From positions 29,702,001 through 29,766,000 of the forward strand of contig JAYKKT010000091.1 in NCBI GenBank assembly GCA_036023115.1: a stretch of 64,000 bases of DNA, written 5' to 3'. The notes below the pieces were generated by a model. The model had not been told where the DNA came from. It made no database searches and saw nothing but the letters and a program-made list of their open reading frames with translations. Shown piece after piece: positions 12,701 through 24,700 of this stretch. Position 1 is the stretch's first letter; each line of letters opens with the position of its first letter. The DNA is from Brasenia schreberi. Lineage: Eukaryota; Streptophyta; Magnoliopsida; Nymphaeales; Cabombaceae. The position numbers and the translations under genes were made by a program.

Positions 12701-15700
12701 AATACTTAATTAGTAACTAATCATTTATTACCTTTATCAGACTTCCATGTTGCAATAGATGAAAACTAGGTCATTGGGCTGCTTATGTTCCAACCTGTTA
12801 TACTTTTTTATATGGATATATTCAAAGTGAGTCTAATTACTTTCACAATCAGTTGTACTAGAGGTTTGACTTAGAACTCTTATTACAAAATCTCTCACGT
12901 TTGTACAATCACTTCCAAACATATTCCACTAATGCAAAGATCGCCTTGATTATTTATCAAAATGTAGATGAAAACTTAGAAATATAATCAATATCTTTAG
13001 AAATATTTTTGAAACTTGAGAATATTTAAAAAAATCTATTCACAAGATGATTTTGTTTTCCAAATTAATTTAATGGAAAAAGTGATAATGCTAAGCAAGG
13101 TGACTTGAGTATTAGAGATTATCACAATAAAATTTTCGAGTTATGGAATCAACTTTGAAGTTTTGATAAATTTAAAAAACTTTAAAAATGAATGAATTTC
13201 AAGAATATCTAGATAATCAATATTTCTTCTAATTTATGCAGGTCTTAGAGAGGAATTTGAAAATATTAGATATACTTTAATATATAGAAAACCAAGACCC
13301 GAGGAGGCTATTCTTGCCACATCTAGACCTAGAGCCAACCTAAAGTATACAAACTTTTATATGTGAAGCAAGAACTACATGAGACCCATGACTTCTTGGA
13401 CCAACAAAAATATCATTTGCCACTATTAAAAAGAAAGTGAGCACATCAAGACCAGTTGCCCACTCTTGATGAGGAAAAATGGTGATGTGGTTGACTTGGA
13501 GGATAAAGAGAAAGGAGTACTACCTTCTAACATCAAGACATATATAGAAAAAATACTCAAAGAGAAGGCTAGCAACATACTATTAATGTTTGCTCAAGGT
13601 ATGTCCTTGTTTTTAAATTCGAGTGCATTCTTTCTCATGATACACAAAAAGGATTTTTTGAAAAACAATTACTAAAAGAGTTCTAGTAAGTATGTTTTTA
13701 TGGTCGATGGGTACAAGACTTAAGTAGAAGAAATTAAAAGTTTTGAAAATAAGGATTTCAAAGTATCCAATGTGAGTTTTGTACCAAAATTAAATGTTAA
13801 TGTACTTTATGTTGCTCAAATTTGTGACAATGGTTATATAATCACTTTCTCATCCAAAAGTTGTGTAATATAGGATCATCTATCGAAGAAGGTAATTAAA
13901 CGAGGTCATAGAGAAAATAGATTGTACAAAATAAAAAATTTGGTTGTGCCAAATTTTGAAATTATGGTATGGTTTATAACACAACTCTTTGACACAAAAG
14001 ATTGGGTCATTTGGATATGAACAAATTATGCAACCATCCTTTGTTGAATAATAATAAAGTTAAAGATTTTATTTGCAAAGAATGTATTCTTAAAAAGTTT
14101 CATCATTTATCCTTTGGTAAAAGAAATTTTATTGGGGAACCAGAACAGTCAGCGAATACTATGAACTAAGAGAACTCTGGAATGAGCAAAGATTTATTGT
14201 GGAAAACAAATGCAATCATTGTGTAAAGGAAAGAACAACTGAAGGAGAAGTCAGAAAAGTTTTTGATTTACTATGGGGAATATCATCCGAGTATGAATCA
14301 ATCAAATTGAATATTTTGAGTAAAGAAGAACTTCCATCTCTTGGAATAGTGTATTCCTTGCTGTTAAGAGAAGAAGACAGAAAGAATTTAGAGAAAGGTG
14401 ATCATATACAAACTGAAAAATTTGCATTCATTGGTAGAGGACAAAATAATTACCAGAGAGGAAGAGAACCCTTTAGAGGCAAAGGAAGAGGAAGGAATCA
14501 GAACTACGATGATAGAAACAGAGTACAGTGCACTCATTGTGGAAAAAGAGGACATGCACGAGAGTATTGTTTTGAAATTATAGGGAAACCACCAGAACAT
14601 AAAATCTATGGCAAGAAACCCACAGAATACAAAGAGTATAGTAGCCAAGCTGCAACAGTGTCTGAGAAGAAATCTGAGAAGAATCCTTTAGATGAGATGG
14701 CAGATTTGAAGAAACAACTTGCAGAGATTGAAACCAGACTACGAGATCAACCCTCGACATCTTCAGCAAAGACAGAATTAAGTCCTCCTACTTCTTACAG
14801 TGTTAGTGGTAATTACACTCTCAAAGACTCTACCGCCTTCTCAAACTGGATTATAGATTCAGGAGCTACCGATCATATGGTAGGGAATAAATCCGATTTA
14901 ATGCAATATGAATTGATTCCTAGTCCTCAATATGTAAAAGTAGCAAATGGTTCTTTGATTCCAATGGAAGGAAAGGGCACAATTCAGAGAGGCAATCTTC
15001 AGCTTAACTCAGTGATATATATTCCAAATTTTCCAGTAAATCTACTTTCAATAAGTTCATTGGTTAAAGATAAGAATTGTACAATTACTTTCTCTCCGTC
15101 TGGCTGTGTCTTTCAGGATCTGAAGACGAGAAAAATCTTTGGTCGTGGTGAGCTACGTGATGGACTATATATCTTACCTGGAGATCTGAGGCAGAGAAGG
15201 GCGTTGACAACGAGTACTATAGCAGAAGAAATAAAGATTTGGCATAGCAGATTAGGACATTTGCCAGTTCAAAAATTAAGAGAACTTGTTCCTTTTTTTA
15301 TTCCTAGTGATGTGATTATTAAGTGTGATGTATGTCAGAGAGCAAAACATCATCGAGCTACATTTCCTAGTAGTGAATCAAGATCAGTTGCTCCTTTTGA
15401 ATTGATACATTCTGATCTTTGGGGACCATGCATGATACCTTCAATTGGAAAATTTAAATATTTTGTTACTTTTATTGATGATTTCTCAAGACTTACCTTT
15501 GTTTATCTTATGAAATCTAAGTCAGAGATCTCTTTGATATTTCCTCGAGTTCATAATCTTATAAGGACTCAGTTTGGTTATACTGTTAAAACTCTTAGAT
15601 CTGACAATGGTGGAGAATACTGTAATACACAATTGGACTCGTATCTCCAAGCTCACGGTATCATACATCAAACTTCATGTGTTTATACACCACAACAGAA

Positions 15701-18700
15701 TGGAGTAGCAGAACGGAAGAATAGACATATCCTGGAGATTGCTAGAACCTTACTTATTCAACACAATGTTCCAAAATATTTCTGGCCAAATGCAATACTC
15801 ACCGCAGTATATATTATGAATAGAGTTCCTACAGTGACTCTTGCAGGAAAATCTCCGTTTAAGATGATTAAACCTGAGGATAACTCCTTTCATTTGATTC
15901 CCAGAATATTTGGATGTGTGTGTTATGTGCATATTCATTTCCAATTCAGAGATAAGTTCGATCCAAGAGCAATAAAATGCATTTTTATTGGATATTCATG
16001 TGAAAAGAAGGGATATGTTTGTTATGACCCTAATTCACATAGAAGGTATGTTTCTATGGATGTAACCTTCTTCGAGACGACTCCATACTACCAGAATTCC
16101 AATGAAATATCTGGCTCCATCTTTGAAGAAACAGTTGTTCTACCACGAATTGGTGTGGATGAAGAACTAGAGAAGGCACAGATGGATCAACGAAAAAAAG
16201 AAAAAACCAGAATACAGGTATACAGAAAGGGAGAGAGAAATATCTTTATGAAGAAACAAAGCATTAGAAAAGAATAGAACCTGGGAGTTTGTTGTTTTGC
16301 CTGAGGGGAAGAAACCAAGCTTGGGTGCAAGTGGGTGTATACAAAGAAAGTATAAGGCCGATGGGTCAATAGAGAGATACAAAGCAAGGTCGTTGCCAAA
16401 GGTTTTACACAAACTTACGGATTGATTACTCGTGAGACCTTTGCTCCAAAGTTGCAAAGATGAATACAACCGGTAATATTATCTCTTGCAAGGCCAATTA
16501 TGGTCACCGGGAATTACAACAATTTGATGTAAAGAATGCTTTTTACATGGGATTCTGAGGAGGAGATTTACATGGATGTGCCACCAGATATGGTAAAAGT
16601 GTCTACCAATACCGTCTTTGGTGTTAAGAAAGGCATTATACTATGGTCTGAAACAATCACTCCCGAGCATGGTTTGGAAGGTTCACTAAAGTTATGATGT
16701 AGCCCTGGGATATAAAACAGTAGTCAAGGGGATCACACATTGTTCATTAAACACTCCACTCTAAGGGGGGGTGGACAATATTGTTAAGAGTACAGGGATG
16801 ACATCATAGTGACCTAAATGATTTGGAGGGAGCAACAAGTCTTCTGGGGTCGGTTGTTTGGCAAAGGAGTTTTGAGATAAAAACTCTTGGGAACCGGGAA
16901 TACTTTTTGGGAATCAAGTAGCTCATTCCAAGAAAGGCATTTTCATATCTCAACAAAAATATATCATAGATTTGCTTAAGGAGACAGAAAGGCAGCATGT
17001 AAACCTTTCAATGAGTACTCCCACGATCCGAGTCTAAAATTGGGAAACTGCAGAAGAAGATGTTGCAATAGATAAGGAGATGTATCAGACGATCTAGTTT
17101 GGGAAATTAATTTATTTGTCTCATACAAGACGTATTATTGCTTACGCCGTAAGTTTGGTTAGTCAATTTATGCATCACTCCAAAGAAATTCATTTGCTGT
17201 GCAAAGTAGTTTATAGATTCTCCCAATATCTCAAAGGAACCTCCAGGGAGAGGAATCTCTATTCAAGAAGAAATGGTAATATGATTTCTTGAAGCATACA
17301 CTCATGCGGACTCGGGGCAAGGTCACCCATCGACAGAGATCCACTTACCTGGGTATTGTACATTCCTCTGGGGGAAATCTAGCGACTTGGAGAAGTAAAA
17401 AGGTAAAAATGTGGTCTGCTCTAGTGCCTGAAGCCGTAGTTTCGAGCTATGGCACAAGGTATTTGTGAATTACTTTGGCTCAAAATTATCCTAGACGACT
17501 TGAAGATTCAAGTGGAAGGACCCAGAAGCTCTTATTGCGATAATAAATCTGCAATCAGCATTGCACATAACCCCGTCCAAAGATGATCGAACCAAACATA
17601 TCGTATATTTGATAAATGTGATGTTCAGCTTGATGTTTAACACATTATACCATTGTAAAATATGCTAATTTGTCCCATAATCCTCTCAACTCAATATAGT
17701 ATTCATTGATAGATTTTGTCCCTTGTTTACACTTTTGGATTTTCTCTAAGAGTTCATACTCCTTTGCAATATTTTTCTTTCTTAAGTAGGCTTCTTTCAT
17801 TGCCTCCCAGATTTCATGAGTCGTTTCTAAGTACAAGAAGGAATGCCTTATGTTTGGCATCATTGAGTTGATTAACCAAGCTGCTACTAACGCATCTTCC
17901 TTTTCCCATCTAGGGTATTTTAGACTCCCTATTTCAGGCTTTACACATTGCCCAATTAGGTATTCAGTCTCACTCTTTGCCCTAACACCAAGTTGTATGA
18001 ATTTGGATGATTCCAAATAATTTTTTCCAATAATTTTGATGTGGGTTATGAGAAAAGTATCATTTCTATCTGTTTGGGTGATTCGGTCTGCCATAATCCC
18101 TTTCGAAACTTTTTTTATTGTGACCTACGAAGGCTAACACCTTGAAGACTTAATGATCTGAAGCAAGATTATGGTTACAATAGAAGACAACAATCCACGG
18201 CAGCAAGACTGCAATTGGGACAGGATCTGGTGATGGCAACTGGCTGCTTGATGTCTCTTTACTGCTCTAATACCATGTTCGATAAATTCAAGAAGAAACA
18301 AAGAACAATCTTTATTGATAGAAGGAAAAAGAAAAGATAGATTCAGTTCGACCCTCTTGGAGGTGTCGGCCACAACAATTGCGTTTGTCTTCCTTAAGAA
18401 AAACTTAATCTCGGATTACAGAAAACCAAACAATTTATATAAAGGACTTTCTAACTTAAAAGACTAAAATACTCATAATAAGTGATTACATATACAACCC
18501 AAATTAACATGCAATATTTCATCCGTATTTCCCCTTTCTTTAACATGAAATGGCATTAGCAATAAATCGCATCTGAAATGCATAGCATATTGGAGGCACA
18601 AATGCCACTTAGCCTACCAAGTGGAAAGATGCCTACTAATATAAATTGCATCACTTACAAAATAAGTATAGGACAATGATTTTCTAAATGCACCAAACAT

Positions 18701-21700
18701 TCATGAAAGGAACAATAGGAAAACTTAAGTTTATTGGTTGAGAGCATATGGGTGTAAGAAATAACTCTTGAATTGACTTGAAGAATCTACACCAAATGAT
18801 AATATCATGATCCAAGAATCACCAAACAATTAATACACCAAACACTTGGTGTTCAAATACACAAATAAAGTCAAACAAATAACCATTAAATCAAATAAAT
18901 AACCAAGGTGTTGTCTCAAAATTAGGATATTATTTAATGAAGGTTGTGGCTCTCTTTATAGAACAATAATGCAAGAATGAGAGTTTTCAGCAACAAGAAG
19001 GGAAAGAGAGAGAGAGAGAGGAGAATTGTTGGGGCTCCCTCAACTAGCTGTTGGGAGCCAACAGTTCCTTGGTCAGGGCCTAGTGGTTGGGCCAGATAGA
19101 CTGAGATCAATGGGCCCTAGTGGCCCGTTTCTTATTACATTATAACACCCCCTCAATATTAAGGTGTGTATACCGAAAGTCTTTCTTGAAGCATTCTTCT
19201 CTACCAAAGTGACAATTCATCTCGATGTACTTGGTTATTTCATGAAATATGTTAGATATTATGTATATGACACTTTTTTATCATAAAACAATATAGAGGG
19301 TTGTTCAAAAATGGCTCTTATGTCTCTTAGCACCTCTGTAATCCACGAACTCTCAATAGCAATAGTTGTTATTATACAATATTCTGCTCCGGTAGAAGAC
19401 AAAGACACCTTGTGTTACTTCTCACATCTTCAAGAGATCAAAATACTCACCTAAGAATACACAAAAACCGATAGTGGAGTGTTAATTGTTGACATCTTCA
19501 CCCCAATATGCATCAGTATATATAGTATCAAGAGGTTAGAAATACCCCTTATCCATAGAGTGCTTAATGTATCTGATGATTCTCATAACCGCACTTATGT
19601 GAGCACTAGTAGGAGCTTGCTGAAACTAACAGGCATTGTGAACATCGTGTGATATGTGTAGGCGAGTGATAGAGATAAGTCAATGCCCCTATTAGCTCCC
19701 TATCGGTGTTGGATCTTTCAGTTTTTCTCCTCCTATTGTTCTCAATTTTATTTCAAGTATTTTTTATGTATCTACCATTTGCAAATTTTGTTGGAGACTT
19801 AAAATATCCTCTATTACTATATACAATTTTAATTCCAAAAAAATTAACTGAGTGTAGTGAGATCTTTAATTTCAAATTCTTCGTGAAGATCTCTTTTAAC
19901 TTGAAGTATACCAGCTTCATCGCTTCTAGTGATGATCATGTCATCAATATACAAAAGGAGGTTCTTAACTTGTTGAGTGGTGGCAATGAGATTTCATCTT
20001 TTAGGTTCAAAGGTTTCATAGGACACAAATTATTATGGGGGCCTTGAGATTCTAGAGAGTATGATTACATTTTCTTGTTTTCTAGCTCTTGTAGTGTAAA
20101 ACAGAGGAAAATGCTCAATAATCTCTCTATGCTCCTTGTTTTCTCCTATTTCTAAATTAGTGTACTAATATTGTTGTTTAGGATCTATGGTTCCTTCATT
20201 ATCACTATCTTCTTCTAGTAAAAAAGGTATATTTTCTTTATCTTTATGGTTAGAGTAATAGTAGTAGTCTTTTTCTATAAAATTCATATCTCTTAACACA
20301 TATAGTTTGTATTTTTTTTTATCAAAACACCTATAATCCATTTTGCCAACTCCATAACCTAAAAAGACACGTTCTATAGCTTTAGCTTTTGGTGACAACT
20401 TATCATTCTTATCCTATAGATATCATAAAACATCTACACCTAAAACTCTCAAATTTTCATAATTCGAGACAAGTCCAAATTGTTGAAGAATATAAATGTA
20501 TCTGCTATTTTTAGTGTTAGGTTTGTCATTTTTTATACTTAGATATTATTGTAATTGCCTCTAGTAACATGATGTATTAAGGTTAAGAGATTATGATTAA
20601 GAAAGAGAGAGGGGGGGAGCATCCTCTATTGGAGGGTCTACTCTTCCTTCGATCTCCATATTTTTCCTTCAATGTTTCTTATCGTTTTATGATATTCGAT
20701 CATCCGTTGTGCTTCCACGATTTCCAACATGGTATCAGAGCTACAAAAGAGTGTGTGCACACATAATTGAAGGCATCGACAGAAGGGTGCCTAAGAAAGA
20801 ATCACAACATGATCTGAACAAGGCATACAGTAAAGCTGACCATCGTTATGAATGTGAAGGGGCAGCCCTCTATGGTGGTGTACACAAAGAATGGAGATAG
20901 GTTTGTCAGGCAAACCGCAAAGCGGCAGGTTGTCGTCAACCCGAAGAACACGTTCTTTTCAGTGAAGAGATTCATAGGGAGGAAGATGATAGAGGTGGAC
21001 AAAGAGTCTAAGCAAGTTTCTTATAGAGTTGTTAGGGATGAGAATAGAAACATCAAGTTCGAGTGTCCGACGATCGGGAAGCAGTGTGCTGTGCAAAATA
21101 GGTGTCGTTCAAAACAAAAGCTCTGTTGAAGTTAAGAAAGAGGCTATTTTACTTTGTCTGTGGTGTGGGGAAAGTCGTGCAAAACAGTCTTTGATTAGGA
21201 CTCGTTCTCATCGATTGGCATTTCATGTTTGATAAGAAAGTCGAGAGGGAAACGAAGAGCAAAACATTAGCTTACAGCGTAGCACAGAAGATGAAAAAAC
21301 GGTTGTTTATGGTTAAAGTCGGAAAGCTTTTGAATTACTTCTTAAATCGTTGGATGATTTACAAAAGTTATGGTACATTATATGATCATGATTCAGTGGC
21401 AAATGCTTTAGTTTAGGCACAAAATCTATGTTTTCCTAATCCAAAGCACATTCCCAACTATGATGGTAAGTTGCGCTAGTGTTGGTGATATGGAGGGCAC
21501 TAGACAACTGTTTGATGAAATGTCAAGAGAAATATTCACCTGCACATCTAAGTGTTTGATGAAATACCCAAGAGATATATTTACCTGCACATCAATTGTT
21601 TGATGAAATGCTGAAAAGGGCTACAAATTTAGAAAAAATTGAAGAAGAAAAGAAGTAGTACATGATGATTGTCTCCATTGGAAAAACAACAAAATGCACA

Positions 21701-24700
21701 TAGAATGAAAGATTGAGTGTAGAAAATCTTTTTTTTGTCACCACATATGATGAAAATAAAATCAGAAAAGAGGTATATGCATTATTTCTTATGGAATGTG
21801 ACAATATCACTAAGAAGCATGAAGATTAAGACCTTGAGTTGTTGAAGTGAACAGTTAGGAGGGCTGGAAAAAGAGACTGCAATCACCATGTGAAGGGGCA
21901 CAGAACCGATTAGTATGAGTAGATGTGTATATTCTGTTATTTGAGTGGTAGAGAGAGGACACCCAACCAACACAACCGACAGTAGCTACCATGTGAAGGG
22001 GCGCAGAAAAAGTCATTTGAAGTATGTATGGTGCAAATAGTACCTCCTACCATAAAAAACAATTTTTTGAAGAGAAAAAGAAAACATGGCTTTTAAAGTG
22101 TTGTTGCATAGTTACTTTATTAAGAAGAAAGAAGAAGAGGAGCGGCCGACACCCATAGAAGGGTCATGCACTACCCAGAATGATCTTAATTTTTAAAGTT
22201 GATTTAGAGAAGCCTCAGATATATCATTGGTGTAAGTATAGTGAAGAAAGAACCAATTTTTCTATAAGTTTGGAGTTTGAAGTATATCACTCCCAACTTC
22301 AAGGGGGTGTTGAAGAATATGGATGTATCTGTTATTTTTAGTATTAGGTTTGTCATTTTTTATATTTAGATATTATTGTAATTGCTCGTAGTACTAGAGG
22401 GTATTTTGTATCTAACAGTCCATTATATAAGGGTTGAACATGATGTATTAGGGTTAAGAGATTGAGATTAAGATTAAGAAACAGAAAGAGAGAGATGGCA
22501 TCCTCTATTGGAAGGCCAGTCCCCTCCTTCGATATTCACATTTTCTCTTCACTGTTTCTTATCGTTTTATGATATTCAATTATCCGTTGTGCTTCCACGA
22601 TTTCCAACCCAAACAATTTTTTAAAGAGAGAGATATTACTAAGTTGAGAGGAAGGCGTCTTATTTATTAGGTATATGACGGTTACGGTAGCTTTCACCCA
22701 TAAGTATTTAGGTATTTTACTAGTAATCAAAAGAGTTCTAGCAGTTTTATAATGTATCTATATTTTTGTTTGGTCAAACAATTTTGTTGTAGGGTTTTTG
22801 TGCAAGATTTTTTATGCAAAATTACATGTATTTCTAAATAATTTTGAAATTCTTTTAACATATACTCACCATTGAAATCCGATCTCAAAATCTTAAGAGT
22901 AGTAGCGAATTGATTTATAATCATAATGTGAAATATCAAAAAGTTTTTAAAGACTTCGAATTTATAACAACAAACAACAACAACTAAGCCTTTTCCCATA
23001 CTAGAAGGGGTCGGCTACATGGATTCTTTGTTTCCACAGATCCCTATCGTGTGTCATGTTAGCAGTTAACTCCCAATAAGCTAGATCATTCTTTATTGTT
23101 TCTTTCCAACACTTTTGTGGTCGTCCTCTACCTCTTTTAATACTTTCCAAATTTAGTTTTTCTAACCTTCTTACAGGTTCTTCTTTTGATCTTCTTTCTA
23201 TATGTCCAAACCATCTTAAACGATGTTCTCTCATTTTATCCTCTATTAGTGCCACTCCTAATTTGTTTCTAATAACCTCATTATGTATACGGTCTTTTCT
23301 TGTATGACCACTCATCCATCTCAACATCTTCATTTCTGTCACAGACATCTTTTGTACATGTTGATGATTAACTGCCCAACACTCAGAACCATAAAACATG
23401 GCAGGCCTAATTGTTGCTCTATAATATTTACCTTTTAATTTTAATGGTATCTTCTTATCACAAAGAATACCTGATGCTCCTCTCCATTTTAACCAACCAG
23501 CACTAATTCTATGTGTAACATCTCCATCAATTCTTCCATCACTTTGAAAAATTGACCCTAGGTATTTAAAACTTTCCTTTTGGGGAATGCAATGTGTGCC
23601 AATTTTAATTTCTATGTCCTCTGAAGTAGCCAAATGATCAAACTTACATTCCATATATTCTGTCTTTGTTCTACTAAGTCGGAGGCCTTTTCTTTCTAAT
23701 GTTTCTCTCCATAGTTCCAATTTTCTATTAACTTTTTCCTTAGACTCCTCCACTAATACAATGTCATCTGCAAATAACATACACCAAGGTACTTCATCTT
23801 GAATATGTTTTGTTAACTCATCCATCACCATTATAAATAAGTATGGACTTAAAGTAACCCAATATTAACTTCAAAGAAGTCTGTCATTCCTTCATGAGTC
23901 CTCACACATGTTTTTGCACCATCATACATGTCTCTTATAAGGTTAATATATGTCAATGGGATACCTCTTTTTTCCAAAGTTCTCCAAAGAACCTCCTTCG
24001 GTACCCAATCATAAGCTTTTTCTAGATCAATAAATATCATGTGAAGGTCTTTCTTTTTTGCTCTAAAATGTTCCATAAGATGTCTCAAAAGGTGAATCGC
24101 TTCAATAGTAGATCTACCTGGCATAAATCCAAATTGGTTCTCTGTTGTACTTGATACTTGTCTTAACCTATGTTCGATAATTCTTTCTCATAATTTCATA
24201 GTATGACTCATTAACTTGATACCTCGATAATTCGCACAATTTTGAATGTCTCCCTTGTTCTTATATATGGGTATAAGTGTACTTGCTCTCCATTCCTCGG
24301 GCATCTTTTGGTTTTTCCATATTTCATTAAATAGTCTTGTGAGCCAAGTGGTTCCTAATTCTCCTAGTATTTTCCAAACTTCTATAGGAATATTATCCGG
24401 TCCTACCGATTTACCACCCTTCATATGTTTAAGAGCCTCTTTGACTTCATTCTTTTGAATACGTCGGTAGAAATTATGGTTTATATACTTTTCTGACTTG
24501 GCTAAATCTCTTAAACTAATACTAACATCTTTATTTTCACTAAAAAGATTATAAAAATAGTTTTTCCATCTATTTCTTATATCATCATTTGCCACTGGAA
24601 TCTTTTCATCCTCATCTTTTATGCATCTAACATAATTAAGATCTTTAGTTTTCTTATCTCTAGCCCTAACTATCCTAAAAATATCTCTTTCACCCTCTTT

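Larger units (their letters stand above)
10903..17642 (+). mobile_element. Copia-B: Ty1/copia retrotransposon nested in Copia-A gag, 3' LTR almost wholly deleted
   Basis: A perfect 5-bp target duplication CATTA flanks it (10898-10902 and 17643-17647). The 5' LTR is 10903-11225 (TGTTGATG...TTTAACA), followed by primer site TGGTATCAAAGCC. The 3' end retains only the last ~40 bp of the LTR (TATATTTGATAAATGTGATG and on to AACA), joined directly to the RNase H tail DRTKHI. A post-insertion deletion therefore removed the polypurine tract and most of the 3' LTR. Gag is interrupted at ~12260-14133 by a chimeric insertion. Confidence 0.92.
7282..18545 (-). mobile_element. Copia-A: Ty1/copia retrotransposon with both LTRs, hosting Copia-B
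   Basis: In element orientation the 5' LTR is 18545-18276 and the 3' LTR 7536-7282, both TG...CA. A primer site TGGTATTAGAGC (18275-18264) directly follows the 5' LTR, and a polypurine tract TTGAGGGGGAG precedes the 3' LTR. Flanks TGAAC (7277-7281) and TGAAA (18546-18550) are a one-mismatch 5-bp duplication. Protein traces in order are gag, a zinc-knuckle remnant, protease, integrase, RT with a YVDDIVVT box near 8480-8520 and RNase H. All are riddled with stops. Integrase has lost its second half: sequence jumps near 9600 from the core to the FGCVYY block. Gag is split by Copia-B. Confidence 0.9.
20481..22609 (+). mobile_element. Copia-D: 2.1-kb non-autonomous LTR element carrying an HSP70 gene fragment, nested in Copia-C
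   Basis: LTRs are 20481-20729 and 22308-22609. The left one lacks ~45 bp present in the right. The primer site TGGTATCAGAGC lies at 20730-20741 and the polypurine tract CTTCAAGGGGG at 22297-22307. Flanks are CAAAT and CAAAC. The 1.58-kb interior has no gag, protease, integrase or RT that I can see, so the element depends on other copies for movement. Removing it restores the Copia-C frame across IS LFKKLF / [14 protein letters not shown]. Size and content resemble TRIM/LARD-type derivatives. Confidence 0.88.

Noticed and set aside
14388..14769. Minus-strand and out-of-frame reading frames across Copia-B pol
   Set aside because: Shadows of the plus-strand gag-protease-integrase frame, which carries all the motifs.
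16761..16776. Polypurine tract of Copia-B at AAGGGGGGGTGG
   Set aside because: It lies inside the RT region, upstream of the DDIIVT box and RNase H, so it cannot mark a 3' LTR.
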